Source: CBDEUK01 sp965250225
GTDB lineage: Bacteria; Pseudomonadota; Gammaproteobacteria; Eutrophobiales; Eutrophobiaceae
DNA length: 64,000 nt
Assembly: GCA_965250225.1 (NCBI GenBank)
Contig: CBDFNQ010000031.1
Coordinates: forward strand, 43,429-107,428
Direction of reading: 5' to 3'
Shown in pieces: positions 1 to 9,155 of this stretch. Positions within the stretch are counted from its first letter, which is position 1; the number at the start of each line of letters is the position of its first letter. The translations under genes and the position numbers were made by a program. The notes under the pieces are model-generated. The model worked only from the letters and a program-made list of their open reading frames with translations. It did no database searches and had not been told where the DNA came from.

Positions 1-1464
1 CCTGATGCCTCGATTAAGGAATTAAAATCTGGGACACACCCGGCACAACAACGCTTGGCATTTGAGGAATTATTAAGTCAATATCTGTGCTTGCAGCAAT
101 TAAGAAACACAATTCGACAGCAAAAAGCCCATCCATTTAATACAAATGAAACGCTTGCAAATACGTTTCTTGAATCATTGCCGTTCTCTTTAACAGCGGC
201 GCAACATCGAGTCATTAACGAAATAAAATATGACTTGGCCAAAACAATTCCTATGTTACGTTTGTTACAAGGAGATGTTGGATCTGGTAAAACTATCGTT
301 GCCGCGTTTTCTGCAATAAATGCAATCGCAGCTGGTTTTCAGGTTGCGCTAATGGCTCCGACAGAATTATTGGCGGAACAACATTTTGAAAATTTCAGGC
401 TATGGTTTAATACACTTGGGATGCCTTTGGTAAAACTAACCGGTAAATTAAAAAAATCCGATCATCAAACTATAGTAAATGAAATCGCAGAAACAACACC
501 GTTACTCATCATTGGAACACATGCCTTGTTTCAAAAAGACATCGTATTTGGCAAGCTTGGCCTGGTGATTATTGATGAACAACACCGTTTCGGCGTAGAC
601 CAACGGTTGAGCTTATTGGACAAAGGCAACAATACTGATCGTTGTCCTCATCAACTTGTGATGACGGCAACGCCGATCCCGAGAACATTAACGATGTCTG
701 CCTATTCTGATCTGGATATTTCTGTCATCGACGAATTACCACCTGATCGAAAACCGGTGACTACCGTTGTGCTGTCTAATGAAAAACGCGACGATGTGAT
801 ACATCGTATACAGGCAGCTGGAAATGAAGGCCGACAGATATACTGGGTCTGTGCATTGATTGAAGAATCGGAAGTATTGCAATGTGAAACAGCTGTCGAC
901 ACACAAAACTATCTTCAGGACACAATGCCGGATATTAAGGTTGGACTTATTCACGGACGAATGAAAAACATCGAAAAAGAGACCATCATGCAATCTTTTA
1001 AACAGGCAGACATTGATTTGCTGGTTGCTACCACGGTGATTGAAGTCGGTGTAGATGTAGCGAATGCAAGTTTGATGATCATAGAAAATGCAGAACGCAT
1101 GGGTCTGGCACAATTACATCAACTGCGCGGACGTGTTGGGCGTGGAACAAAACAAAGTGATTGTGTCCTGCTTTATCAGGCACCATTGTCTGATATGGCA
1201 AAAAAAAGACTTGAAGTCATGCGATCGACCAATGATGGGTTTAAAATTGCTGAGGCCGATTTAAAGTTGCGTGGTCCAGGCGAACTTTTGGGTACCAGGC
1301 AGGCTGGGATAACTGATTTAAGTGTTGCCGATCTGGTTCGTGATGCGAATTTATTGCCTGATGTAAGACTAGCGGCCAAAGAGTTGCATGAGCAACATCA
1401 AGATAAAATTGACAGTTTGATCCGTCGTTGGCAGGGACAGCAAATTCACTATGGTCAGGTTTAA
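1..1464 (+). CDS. recG: ATP-dependent DNA helicase RecG, C-terminal part (cut by window edge)
   Basis: The reading frame is open from base 1, so the N-terminal wedge domain lies outside the window. The visible part has Walker A (GDVGSGKT, about bases 271-294), the DEQH box of motif II (about 571-582), MTATPIPRTL (motif III) and a second helicase lobe with TTVIEVGVDVANA and QLRGRVGRG. RecG remodels stalled forks and Holliday junctions. The helicase lobes and the C-terminal tail look complete and intact. A 93-base gap separates it from the ubiquinone genes. Confidence 0.96.
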   Translation, partial: PDASIKELKSGTHPAQQRLAFEELLSQYLCLQQLRNTIRQQKAHPFNTNETLANTFLESLPFSLTAAQHRVINEIKYDLAKTIPMLRLLQGDVGSGKTIVAAFSAINAIAAGFQVALMAPTELLAEQHFENFRLWFNTLGMPLVKLTGKLKKSDHQTIVNEIAETTPLLIIGTHALFQKDIVFGKLGLVIIDEQHRFGVDQRLSLLDKGNNTDRCPHQLVMTATPIPRTLTMSAYSDLDISVIDELPPDRKPVTTVVLSNEKRDDVIHRIQAAGNEGRQIYWVCALIEESEVLQCETAVDTQNYLQDTMPDIKVGLIHGRMKNIEKETIMQSFKQADIDLLVATTVIEVGVDVANASLMIIENAERMGLAQLHQLRGRVGRGTKQSDCVLLYQAPLSDMAKKRLEVMRSTNDGFKIAEADLKLRGPGELLGTRQAGITDLSVADLVRDANLLPDVRLAAKELHEQHQDKIDSLIRRWQGQQIHYGQV

Positions 1465-1557
1465 TGAGTTATAATACACCAACATTTGAATAAGCAGTTT
1501 AATCATCCATAATTCAATCGACTTCATAGCATCACCATTACCTCAAGGTATTCGTTT

Positions 1558-2106
1558 TTGAATAAACATTGGCCGAGTTCTGAAAATGCACGTCTTGTTA
1601 AATGTCCTAAGGCCTTGCGTGCTTGCCTGACTGAGTCAGGCTCTCTAACTCAGTATCTCAATCAATTTTGTGATCAAGAATTATCATTACGTTTACTCAA
1701 TCAGTCATGGCAAAAACCAACTCTGGATGAGTGTAAATTATTAAATATACAATTCGGTAAATACGCCATAATCCGAGAAATTATTCTCGGTTGCGAAAAT
1801 TTATCCTGGGTCTATGCACGCACTGTAATTCCGAATGCAACCTATCAAAAACGCAAACACCAATTGTCAAGACTCGGGCTGGTGCCATTAGCAAATATTT
1901 TATTTTCTGATAGAAATATTTCACGTCAAGACATGAGCCTTCACAGGCTTCAGGTAAGTACACTAGCAATTAGTAATGTAATTAATACCAATGAACTCGG
2001 TACTGATGCTCTTTGGTCCAGACGCTCAATTTTTGACATTAGTGATTCGCTGTTTTTAGTCCAAGAGGTATTCCTGCCAGGGATATATCCATGCATCCAT
2101 TCTTAA
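1558..2106 (+). CDS. ubiC: Chorismate pyruvate-lyase (UbiC)
   Basis: UbiC removes pyruvate from chorismate to give 4-hydroxybenzoate, the first committed step of ubiquinone synthesis. Family signatures are visible: YARTVIP, LGLVPLANILF and LWSRRSIF followed by LVQEVFLPG. The start is a TTG preceded by an AAGGT-like ribosome site about 11 bases upstream; no ATG fits better. At 182 residues it is slightly longer than the usual 160-170. Its end overlaps the start of ubiA by 16 bases, so the two are probably translationally coupled. Confidence 0.9.
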   Translation: MNKHWPSSENARLVKCPKALRACLTESGSLTQYLNQFCDQELSLRLLNQSWQKPTLDECKLLNIQFGKYAIIREIILGCENLSWVYARTVIPNATYQKRKHQLSRLGLVPLANILFSDRNISRQDMSLHRLQVSTLAISNVINTNELGTDALWSRRSIFDISDSLFLVQEVFLPGIYPCIHS

Positions 2107-3128
2107 TAAAACTGGTGCAACTCAGTCGTTCTGTGATCGATCAGTGTCAAAAACAACTGAAAAAAATCAAACCTGTTTTATCAAGAGTTTGTGTATTTGG
2201 TAAATCAAAATATCGGCAGTTTGTACATTGGTTAAATACAAAGCTCGATATTTATCGGCCAATAGTTAAGGATCGTATTAAACAATATTCAATCCTTTGC
2301 CGAATGAATAAACCCATTGGCATCTTATTATTGTTGTGGCCAACATTGTGGGCACTGTGGATAGCCGCCGAGGGAATACCGGATATAAAAATACTTATTA
2401 TTTTTGTGGCTGGTGTTTTCCTCACGCGTTCAGCAGGTTGTGTCATGAATGATCTTGCTGATCGAAATCTTGATGGGCATATTGATCGGACAAAAGACAG
2501 GCCTATCGTAACAGGAACAGTCAGTGTTAAAGAGGCCACACTAGTTGCTGCCGGATTGATGTTGCTTGCCTTTATTCTGGTGTTACAAACAAATGAACTA
2601 ACAATATATCTTGCTTGCATTGCTTTTTTACTCGCTGCGCTCTATCCGTTAATGAAACGTTACACGTATCTGCCTCAATTTGTTTTGGGTGTGGCATTCG
2701 GTTGGGGCATTCCTATGGCATTCGCTGCCCAATTGAATGCAATTCCTGCTATCGCCTGGTTGATATTAATTGCCAACATACTCTGGTCAGTGGCTTACGA
2801 TACTATGTACGCTATGATTGATCGTGAAGACGATATAAAGATTGGGGTGAAGTCGACTGCTATTTTGTTTGCGGAGCACGACACACTGATTATTGCGATT
2901 ATTCAATCCATGCTAATTTTGACACTGGTTTTGGTTGGTTTACAACTGGAATTGGGAAGGATTTATAATGTTGCTATCATCCTGGCAACACTGATGGCCA
3001 TATACCAACAAATTTTGATCAAAAGAAAGGAACCTGCAAAATGCTTTCAGGCATTTTTAAACAACAATTGGTTTGGCGCCGTGATTTTCCTCGGGATATT
3101 TCTACATTATCATTTTTTTTCAATATGA
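2091..3128 (+). CDS. ubiA: 4-hydroxybenzoate polyprenyltransferase (UbiA)
   Basis: An integral membrane prenyltransferase that attaches the isoprenoid tail to 4-hydroxybenzoate made by UbiC just upstream. The two Asp-rich motifs that bind Mg-prenyl diphosphate are present: NDLADRNLDGHIDRTKDRP and YDTMYAMIDREDD. About eight hydrophobic helices follow the first. The first 65 or so residues are a basic extension ahead of the conserved KPIGILLLLWPTLWALW; most family members start much nearer to this motif. The stop overlaps the following peptidase start (ATGA at 3125-3128). Confidence 0.94.
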   Translation: MHPFLIKLVQLSRSVIDQCQKQLKKIKPVLSRVCVFGKSKYRQFVHWLNTKLDIYRPIVKDRIKQYSILCRMNKPIGILLLLWPTLWALWIAAEGIPDIKILIIFVAGVFLTRSAGCVMNDLADRNLDGHIDRTKDRPIVTGTVSVKEATLVAAGLMLLAFILVLQTNELTIYLACIAFLLAALYPLMKRYTYLPQFVLGVAFGWGIPMAFAAQLNAIPAIAWLILIANILWSVAYDTMYAMIDREDDIKIGVKSTAILFAEHDTLIIAIIQSMLILTLVLVGLQLELGRIYNVAIILATLMAIYQQILIKRKEPAKCFQAFLNNNWFGAVIFLGIFLHYHFFSI

Positions 3129-3985
3129 ACCTGGTAAATTTTTCACTGCTCCTCGCTTTATTCACGCTTATATCGACTGGGGTTTCTGCCCGGGAATTGA
3201 CAGCGATTGAAAAGGAATGCACGCGTGTCGGTAATAAACTCGGCAGTGTTGGTATTAAAGAATGCCTGGACATTAAATTGATTGTCCACGAAAGCATCAG
3301 CGTCAATAATGCCGGCCTTTTAATCAAGGAATACCCGCCGCTGCCAAGACGCCAACCGATGGGTCGTGTTCTGTTGCTTGGAGGAATTCATGGAGATGAG
3401 TATTCATCCGTCAGCGTTGTTTTTAAATGGTTAAAAACACTGGATAAACATCATTCAGGATTATTTCACTGGAAGATTGCGCCGCTGGTAAATCCCGATG
3501 GCTTATTACAAAAAAAATCTTCACGTCTGAATGCGAATGGAGTTGACCTCAATCGTAACTTCCCTGTGCCGGATTGGTCAGAAAGCGCTATAAAACATTG
3601 GGTTGAAAAAACCAAACGTAGCCCAAGGCGTTACCCTGGTGAAAAAGCCTTGAGTGAACCTGAAACCCGTTGGTTGGTGGATGAAATAAATCACTTCAAG
3701 CCCGATGTACTGGTTTCCGTCCATGCGCCACATGGCATTGTTGATTACGACGGTCCAGAGCAAGCACCACGTAAGCTTGGAGGTTTGTATCTGAATCTAC
3801 TGGGAACCTATCCTGGTTCCCTCGGCCGTTATGCGGGTGTCGATCTGGGCATACCGGTCATTACTATTGAGTTACCTTATTCTGGAATTATGCCAAAGCC
3901 TGATGAGATATCAGAAATTTGGTCAGACCTGGTGAGTTATCTTATGAAAAATATGCAGCAGCAGGAGCTGAGTACAGAAAGATAA
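3125..3985 (+). CDS. Secreted M14-family zinc carboxypeptidase (MpaA-like)
   Basis: The start chosen is the ATG overlapping the ubiA stop by four bases; it gives a signal peptide ending near SARE. Zinc-ligand motifs of the M14 fold are visible: GGIHGDE (His and Glu) and SVHAP (third ligand). NPDGL and NANGVDLNRNFP provide the substrate-binding Asn-Arg, and VITIELPYSG carries the catalytic Glu. The family includes murein peptide amidases that trim cell-wall tripeptides; a periplasmic role on peptidoglycan peptides is inferred. It runs convergently with the L,D-transpeptidase gene, 30 bases away. Confidence 0.85.
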   Translation: MNLVNFSLLLALFTLISTGVSARELTAIEKECTRVGNKLGSVGIKECLDIKLIVHESISVNNAGLLIKEYPPLPRRQPMGRVLLLGGIHGDEYSSVSVVFKWLKTLDKHHSGLFHWKIAPLVNPDGLLQKKSSRLNANGVDLNRNFPVPDWSESAIKHWVEKTKRSPRRYPGEKALSEPETRWLVDEINHFKPDVLVSVHAPHGIVDYDGPEQAPRKLGGLYLNLLGTYPGSLGRYAGVDLGIPVITIELPYSGIMPKPDEISEIWSDLVSYLMKNMQQQELSTER

Positions 3986-4015
3986 AAGTAACAGAGTGAG
4001 CAGACTTGAGTTTTT

Positions 4016-5236
4016 CTAGGAAACATTTCCTTCATAGATGATCCGCCATTTGCCATCCTGCTCCATTTTCCAATACTGTCGTTTGATAAAACGTCGGCGA
4101 AAATTATCGCTGTTATAATCCTGTTCAAACGTCACGACCATCAGGTCTTCACTGCCGGGGTAAAGAAATATACTGGTGTTGTGTAATTTAACTTCAATAA
4201 AACGTTTTGAAGGATTTACCTGCCTTTTGTATTCGACCCAACTGTCGTAGTCATTGCCCAATCCATAATACTGTTTGGAATAATGGCTCAGGTAACGTTC
4301 TGCATCACGGCTTTCCCAATCGGCGCGCCATTGTTCAATAAAGTGTTGATAACTTTTGCGTCGTGCTTGCCAACTATTCTTGTTTATCCATTCTATATTT
4401 TTGGTCAGGATCACAGGTGTTGCATTGACATCGATAAATGAACTGATTGTCCTGAAGTCATCATTACTTACGATGACACAACCATCACTATCACGAGGTG
4501 GGCGTGTATAGGTATTACTCGGAGTACCATGCAACCAGATGCCGTAACCAGTTCGTTTATGACGAACATCCCAGGCATTTGGATAGTTGATAGGAAATGC
4601 TCCATCACCATATAAATCGGGTAGCTTTTCAGAATTAATATAATCGGTTACAAAATAAACGCCAGTTGGTGTTTTTTGATCACCTTCACTGAATTTACCA
4701 ATGCCATTTTTACCAATCGTTATGTAATAGTCACTATGAAAATACGGCGTTCCTTGGCGATTCTCGAATAAAAATAAACGTGATGCACCAAGGTCAACCA
4801 CAATGGCGAATTTTTGATGATCACTTAGCTGGATCAATGAATTAGGTATTTGTTTCAGATTCGGTGGCTGTAAGTGGCGTTGCCAACGAACCCGGGCCTC
4901 CTGTCGTAATGACGCAATTCGTTCAAACGGAACAGAATAGTAATTTCCAAAATCTGTAATGCCCTGTGCTTTAGAGAGCAATAAATCTGCGTAGATAAGT
5001 TGGGCTAATTTAAAATCCGGCTTAAGATTAGTGAGCTTTTCCATGTCCTCAATAGCTGCATCAATCTTGCCAACCCGTATTTTTTCCAGAGCTTGAATTA
5101 GCAGGTTTTCATAAACATGTTTAGCCAAATGGGATTGTGTAATATTGGCGCGAGAGACCAGATCAGCCGCATTAACGGACAGACAAAACAAGGCAACGAG
5201 CGAACAGATTATCGCCCGCACACTATTTTTTTGCAT
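4016..5236 (-). CDS. L,D-transpeptidase (YkuD domain) with C-terminal NTF2-like domain
   Basis: Start taken at the ATG that overlaps the upstream stop (TAATG at 5234-5238), which gives a clean signal peptide (LFCLSVNAAD). After a short TPR-like helical region comes a YkuD catalytic domain with HGTPSNTYTRPP and SDGCVIVSNDD; the Cys is the nucleophile that cross-links peptidoglycan stem peptides or anchors protein. The last 110 residues form an NTF2/SnoaL-like domain (IEQWRADWESRDAERYLSHY) also present in the protein encoded just upstream. Acts in the periplasm. Two-gene operon. Confidence 0.88.
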   Translation of the reverse strand: MQKNSVRAIICSLVALFCLSVNAADLVSRANITQSHLAKHVYENLLIQALEKIRVGKIDAAIEDMEKLTNLKPDFKLAQLIYADLLLSKAQGITDFGNYYSVPFERIASLRQEARVRWQRHLQPPNLKQIPNSLIQLSDHQKFAIVVDLGASRLFLFENRQGTPYFHSDYYITIGKNGIGKFSEGDQKTPTGVYFVTDYINSEKLPDLYGDGAFPINYPNAWDVRHKRTGYGIWLHGTPSNTYTRPPRDSDGCVIVSNDDFRTISSFIDVNATPVILTKNIEWINKNSWQARRKSYQHFIEQWRADWESRDAERYLSHYSKQYYGLGNDYDSWVEYKRQVNPSKRFIEVKLHNTSIFLYPGSEDLMVVTFEQDYNSDNFRRRFIKRQYWKMEQDGKWRIIYEGNVS

Positions 5237-6273
5237 TAATAAGATTGTTCCTCGACAATTTTCCATTGGCCATTTCGACTCTGCATTAACAATTTCTTTG
5301 TCACCCAGTCTTGAAAGGTATCTGACGAATAAGACTGTGTGAATGTTGCCTCTGCAGATTCCGTTCCAATCATCCTGATTTTTACAGCAGATACATCAAT
5401 TTTGATATAGCCAGGGCTGTGCAAACGTTTTCTGCGCTGTTCGCTCCAGGTACTACGTGACATTCCGAATTGAGGGACAAAATTGTCGGAATAAAAGGAA
5501 AGGTAGCCAGAAACATCCTGAGACGACCAGGCGTTGGCCCATTGATTTATGGCTACTTCTATCTGTGGGTCTATCTGAACTACCGGTGCCGGTTGTACGA
5601 CTTCAACGCTTTCCATTGCAGTTTCTGCTTCGGGTTCTGGTGTTGGTTCCGTGAGTGTAACAGGTTCTGGTACGGTTTCTTCAATCTGTTTCGGTTGAGG
5701 TTCGGGAGTTGGTTCGACCTTCGCCACCACAGTTTCTGTCTCTTCTTCCTTTGATGAGTCAGGAGGCGCTGAAAATAATTCTTTGATCAATGATAGTTTT
5801 TCCCTCGCACTGACATTCCCATCATCGAGCTCTAATGCCTGGTTGTATGCGCGACTGGCCATTTTTGCGTATATATCACCAAGGTTCTCGTGTGCAGTTG
5901 CATAACTAGGGTGCGTATTGATGGCATTTTTTAATGCTTCGCCGGCTTCTTCAAATTTTCCCTGTGCAGCATAAACAACAGCCAGATTGTTGTATGGTTC
6001 TGGTAATTCAGGATGATCCCTGGTGAGTTGATCAAACACATCCTCTGCTTCTTCTAATCTCTCAGAGCGAGTTAATATCAACCCCTTCATAAAGCGAGCT
6101 TCAATATTATTTGGGGTTTCGGCCAGGACTTCATTGGTCAGGTTCAGGGCCCTATCAATGTCTCCTTGTTCAAGAGATGTTTGTGCTTGCACAAGTTTCA
6201 CATTGGCCATTACCAGGGAAGGTAAAACGGCACAAAATAGTAACAAAATAAAACAGCGGATATTTGTATTCAT
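5236..6273 (-). CDS. TPR protein with C-terminal NTF2-like domain, partner of the L,D-transpeptidase
   Basis: Signal peptide (CFILLLFCAVLPSLVMA), then three to four tetratricopeptide repeats in residues 30-150 (for example EPYNNLAVVYAAQGKFEEAG), a long Glu/Pro/Thr-rich linker (about 160-230) and an NTF2-like domain (NQWANAWSSQDVSGYLSFYS). The final domain resembles the C-terminus of the transpeptidase encoded immediately downstream, so the two products may recognise the same ligand or each other. ATG at 6273 is preferred to the one at 6285 for signal-peptide length. Likely periplasmic, cell-wall associated; exact function unknown. Confidence 0.8.
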   Translation of the reverse strand: MNTNIRCFILLLFCAVLPSLVMANVKLVQAQTSLEQGDIDRALNLTNEVLAETPNNIEARFMKGLILTRSERLEEAEDVFDQLTRDHPELPEPYNNLAVVYAAQGKFEEAGEALKNAINTHPSYATAHENLGDIYAKMASRAYNQALELDDGNVSAREKLSLIKELFSAPPDSSKEEETETVVAKVEPTPEPQPKQIEETVPEPVTLTEPTPEPEAETAMESVEVVQPAPVVQIDPQIEVAINQWANAWSSQDVSGYLSFYSDNFVPQFGMSRSTWSEQRRKRLHSPGYIKIDVSAVKIRMIGTESAEATFTQSYSSDTFQDWVTKKLLMQSRNGQWKIVEEQSY

Positions 6274-6437
6274 AATAGTAGCCAACCCTCTCGATTCTTA
6301 TGGCTTACAGTGATTGAATTCAGGCATAGCAAAGAAGACCAGTAAGACCATATTGAAAAACTCCCTGGAATGCGCCTAACCAGCTATCTTATTAATTATG
6401 ACGGGATATCAGTTCAACTTTTAGTAGCGATCTTATT

Positions 6438-7259
6438 CTAGGGATTAAGTGGAGCCAACGCAATCTTCGCACAGGAAACTGGTATAGAATCATAGCCGGA
6501 TGGCATATCTGAAATAATATTATCAATATCATTTTTGCCTTTATCAAATGCAACATCGACCCAGTATATGCGTTTAACATCAGGGTCATGATAGGGAACC
6601 ACGACGGGTTTATACCCTTTGGCATTGATTTCCTTCAGCCGATGGTCAACCCTTTCTTTCGATGAAAACAAACCCAGGGAAATCACATTGTTGAGGTTCG
6701 CCCGCTTGATAAGGCGATAATCGGTAACGCCCTTTTTTTTCAAATCATTTACCACCGCCTCAGCCTGGGCCAAGTCAGCCTGAACCGTAAGATAGACCCA
6801 GAATAATTCATTATCAGTATCAACAGCCTGGCGTTTTTGCGATAATAATTCATGGTTTTGCGTCCATGTAAATAAGCTATTTGCGGCGTCTTCACCATTG
6901 ATTGGCCCATAGGAAACGCATAGGCTTTGCTCATTGGCAAACTGAGATACTGCAAGCTCCTTCATAAATCCCATCTGGTCGAGTTTTAACTGACGGTTAA
7001 AGATGTTGTTTTTCTCAGTAGAGGCCGGATCCGATATCATGGCTGAATCGTTAATTTGATCCGTAACTGGATTGGCGGCATTGTCAAAGCTTGCTAATGG
7101 TTTGCTGTCTAATTCATTCAGTAATTTTAATTCTTTAGCGTCAGCTGGTATGACTGGAATCGTATTCTCAGCCAGGGTATTGGCATGGGCCTCTTTATCC
7201 AACTCCCAGCCGAAATAAGCGATGTTCGCCAGTAACAATAATATAAATAGCCACTTCAT
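6438..7259 (-). CDS. SPOR-domain-like inner-membrane protein
   Basis: One N-terminal membrane helix (WLFILLLLANIAYFGW), a low-complexity periplasmic linker, then a SPOR-like fold in the region FWVYLTVQADLAQAEAVVND ... ISLGLFSSKERVDHRLKEIN. SPOR domains bind denuded septal glycan strands, so a division or cell-wall role is inferred. Its ATG overlaps the coaX stop by four bases (ATGA), making it the third gene of a birA-coaX operon; this position is common in gammaproteobacteria. No enzymatic motif seen. Confidence 0.78.
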   Translation of the reverse strand: MKWLFILLLLANIAYFGWELDKEAHANTLAENTIPVIPADAKELKLLNELDSKPLASFDNAANPVTDQINDSAMISDPASTEKNNIFNRQLKLDQMGFMKELAVSQFANEQSLCVSYGPINGEDAANSLFTWTQNHELLSQKRQAVDTDNELFWVYLTVQADLAQAEAVVNDLKKKGVTDYRLIKRANLNNVISLGLFSSKERVDHRLKEINAKGYKPVVVPYHDPDVKRIYWVDVAFDKGKNDIDNIISDMPSGYDSIPVSCAKIALAPLNP

Positions 7260-8005
7260 GAATTTTGCACCCAGACCCCAAGACCCTGTAGTACTAAATG
7301 CGGGTAGTGTTCGTATTTGATAGATAGTTTTGTCATGACTTCAGGTGCTGCGCCTCCTGTGATGAGACATTCCACTTCTGATTGTAGTTCTGTTTGAAAA
7401 AGTTGATGGCTTTGTTCGATCAGGGCCGAAGTCGATATCAGTGAACCCTTTAATAAGCATTCATCGGTTGAACGTCCAAACAAAGAGTCGTTCAGATCCT
7501 GTCTGGATTTCAGACTGTTGATCTCACGGGTTTTTTCAGGCAAAGAGTTAAGCATCATGTCTACTCCAGGGACAATCAAACCACCACGGTGTTGACCGTT
7601 CGCCTCTATTCCATCAAGCGTCATAGCGGTACCACAATCAACGACCAGGATGTTTTTGTGACACAGGTTCCTAGCAGCGATGATAGCTATCCAGCGATCA
7701 ACGCCTAGCTGACTCACATCATCATAGGCATTGACCACATCACCACAGTGTTTTTCAACCGAGGCAAATCGAGGTTGGATGCGCCATGTTCGATCACACC
7801 AGGCACAAAGAGTTTCACGGATGTCCGGGCCGCAAACAGTACAGACAATTATATCTGTCGGTTCAGGTTGCGCTAACCAATGTTTGTCCAGTGTCTGTTC
7901 AAATGTAGAATCCTGATATGCCGTTGCACCATAGACAGTGTTTTCATCGGTATCTGAAAAACACCATTTTAGTCGACTGTTACCTATGTCAATAAAGAGT
8001 TTCAA
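7256..8005 (-). CDS. coaX: Type III pantothenate kinase
   Basis: Phosphorylates pantothenate in the first step of coenzyme A synthesis. The acetate-kinase-fold signatures are present: LFIDIGNSRLKW (N-terminal phosphate loop), GVDRWIAI, VVDCGTAMTLD and GGLIVPGVDMM. Length (249) is typical. Overlaps both neighbours by four bases (birA upstream, SPOR gene downstream), so it is part of a tightly coupled operon. Confidence 0.94.
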   Translation of the reverse strand: MKLFIDIGNSRLKWCFSDTDENTVYGATAYQDSTFEQTLDKHWLAQPEPTDIIVCTVCGPDIRETLCAWCDRTWRIQPRFASVEKHCGDVVNAYDDVSQLGVDRWIAIIAARNLCHKNILVVDCGTAMTLDGIEANGQHRGGLIVPGVDMMLNSLPEKTREINSLKSRQDLNDSLFGRSTDECLLKGSLISTSALIEQSHQLFQTELQSEVECLITGGAAPEVMTKLSIKYEHYPHLVLQGLGVWVQNS

Positions 8006-9015
8006 TCATCCACCTTAAAACTAATTTGTCCAGATGTGAATTTCTGAATATAGCCGTCCACTGACATTAACAACTGACCATTATCATCGATGCCCAATAC
8101 TCGACCAATATTGTTTTGGCCGGTCGTTGTCAGGATGGCTTTTTTCCCCTCGGCGCAATCTAATGCCCGCCATTCATCAATGTCCTTTGTAAACCCATGT
8201 TCTTGATAATCTACCAATATATTGAATAACTCATTGATCAATGCTGCTGCCAGTGTATTCCTTGAAGGAATAACTGATAATACACTGGCAATATCGATCG
8301 ATGGTTGATCAATTTCTCGCCGACTTGCTTCAGGTAATGCGACATTGATTCCGACACCCAGGATCACATCCGTTGGCCCGGCATTTTCACCTTTTGATTC
8401 GATCAGAATACCGCCCAGTTTGCGGTTATTACAATAAATATCATTTGGCCATTTCAGGCCAACATTCTCAAGTGCAACAGATCGTAATGCACGCACAACT
8501 GCAACACCTACAGACAAAGACAGGCAACTCAAATCAGTTGGTGTTTCATTGAAATGCCAGCCGATGGAAAGATAAATTCCCGCACCGGGAGGTGAGATCC
8601 AGGCAGTGCCACGTCGTCCACGGCCTTTGGTTTGATACTCAGCCAGGGTAACATGTCCATGAATATCACCTTGTTCTAACGAGCGCATTAAAAAATCATT
8701 GCATGAATCAACATCAAACATCAGATCCAGTTGCTTTATGATTTGTTTTGCCTGTGGTGAAAATTGATTTTTAATCGTAGGTTCATGCAATAACTCTGGT
8801 GGTTGATTCAAACAATAACCTCGTCCCTTGACACTGTAGATATCGAATCCCAGTTCAGTCAGTGCTTTTATCTGTTTCCAGATTGCCGCTCTCGAAATAT
8901 TCAGTACCGCTCCAAGATCTGAACCAGAATGGAAGCGTCCATCGATTAATAAGTGCAGGATTTTTAAACGTGTGGAACAAGCACTATCTTGATAGAGAAG
9001 GGTAGGGTTCTGCAT
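8002..9015 (-). CDS. birA: Bifunctional biotin-protein ligase / biotin operon repressor
   Basis: Residues 15-75 form a winged helix (GAVLNISRAAIWKQIKALTE, GRGYCLN). The ligase domain has GRGRRGTAWISPPGAGIYLS (biotinyl-AMP loop), LKWPNDIY and GILIES. The C-terminal SH3-like segment (GRVLGIDDNGQLLM) is present. BirA biotinylates the acetyl-CoA carboxylase carrier and, with biotinyl-AMP bound, represses biotin genes; no bio genes lie in this window. First gene of the birA-coaX-SPOR operon. Confidence 0.95.
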   Translation of the reverse strand: MQNPTLLYQDSACSTRLKILHLLIDGRFHSGSDLGAVLNISRAAIWKQIKALTELGFDIYSVKGRGYCLNQPPELLHEPTIKNQFSPQAKQIIKQLDLMFDVDSCNDFLMRSLEQGDIHGHVTLAEYQTKGRGRRGTAWISPPGAGIYLSIGWHFNETPTDLSCLSLSVGVAVVRALRSVALENVGLKWPNDIYCNNRKLGGILIESKGENAGPTDVILGVGINVALPEASRREIDQPSIDIASVLSVIPSRNTLAAALINELFNILVDYQEHGFTKDIDEWRALDCAEGKKAILTTTGQNNIGRVLGIDDNGQLLMSVDGYIQKFTSGQISFKVDD

Positions 9016-9155
9016 GGGTCATTGTTCTATATTCTTTATGCAAGATTAGCACAATGAGAAAATGATAACGATAAATTGGTGCGGATTGATTCAGGCACAG
9101 GCTCGGCCTGACATCATTCAGCCAGGTATGTTAAGTAATGACTCTGGTGTGAATT

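Noticed and set aside
736..1113. Minus-strand frame inside recG
   Set aside because: Shadow of a strongly conserved helicase gene; composition is unlike a real protein.
5457..5754. Plus-strand frames rich in Phe and Arg
   Set aside because: They mirror the Glu/Pro-rich linker of the TPR/NTF2-like protein on the minus strand.
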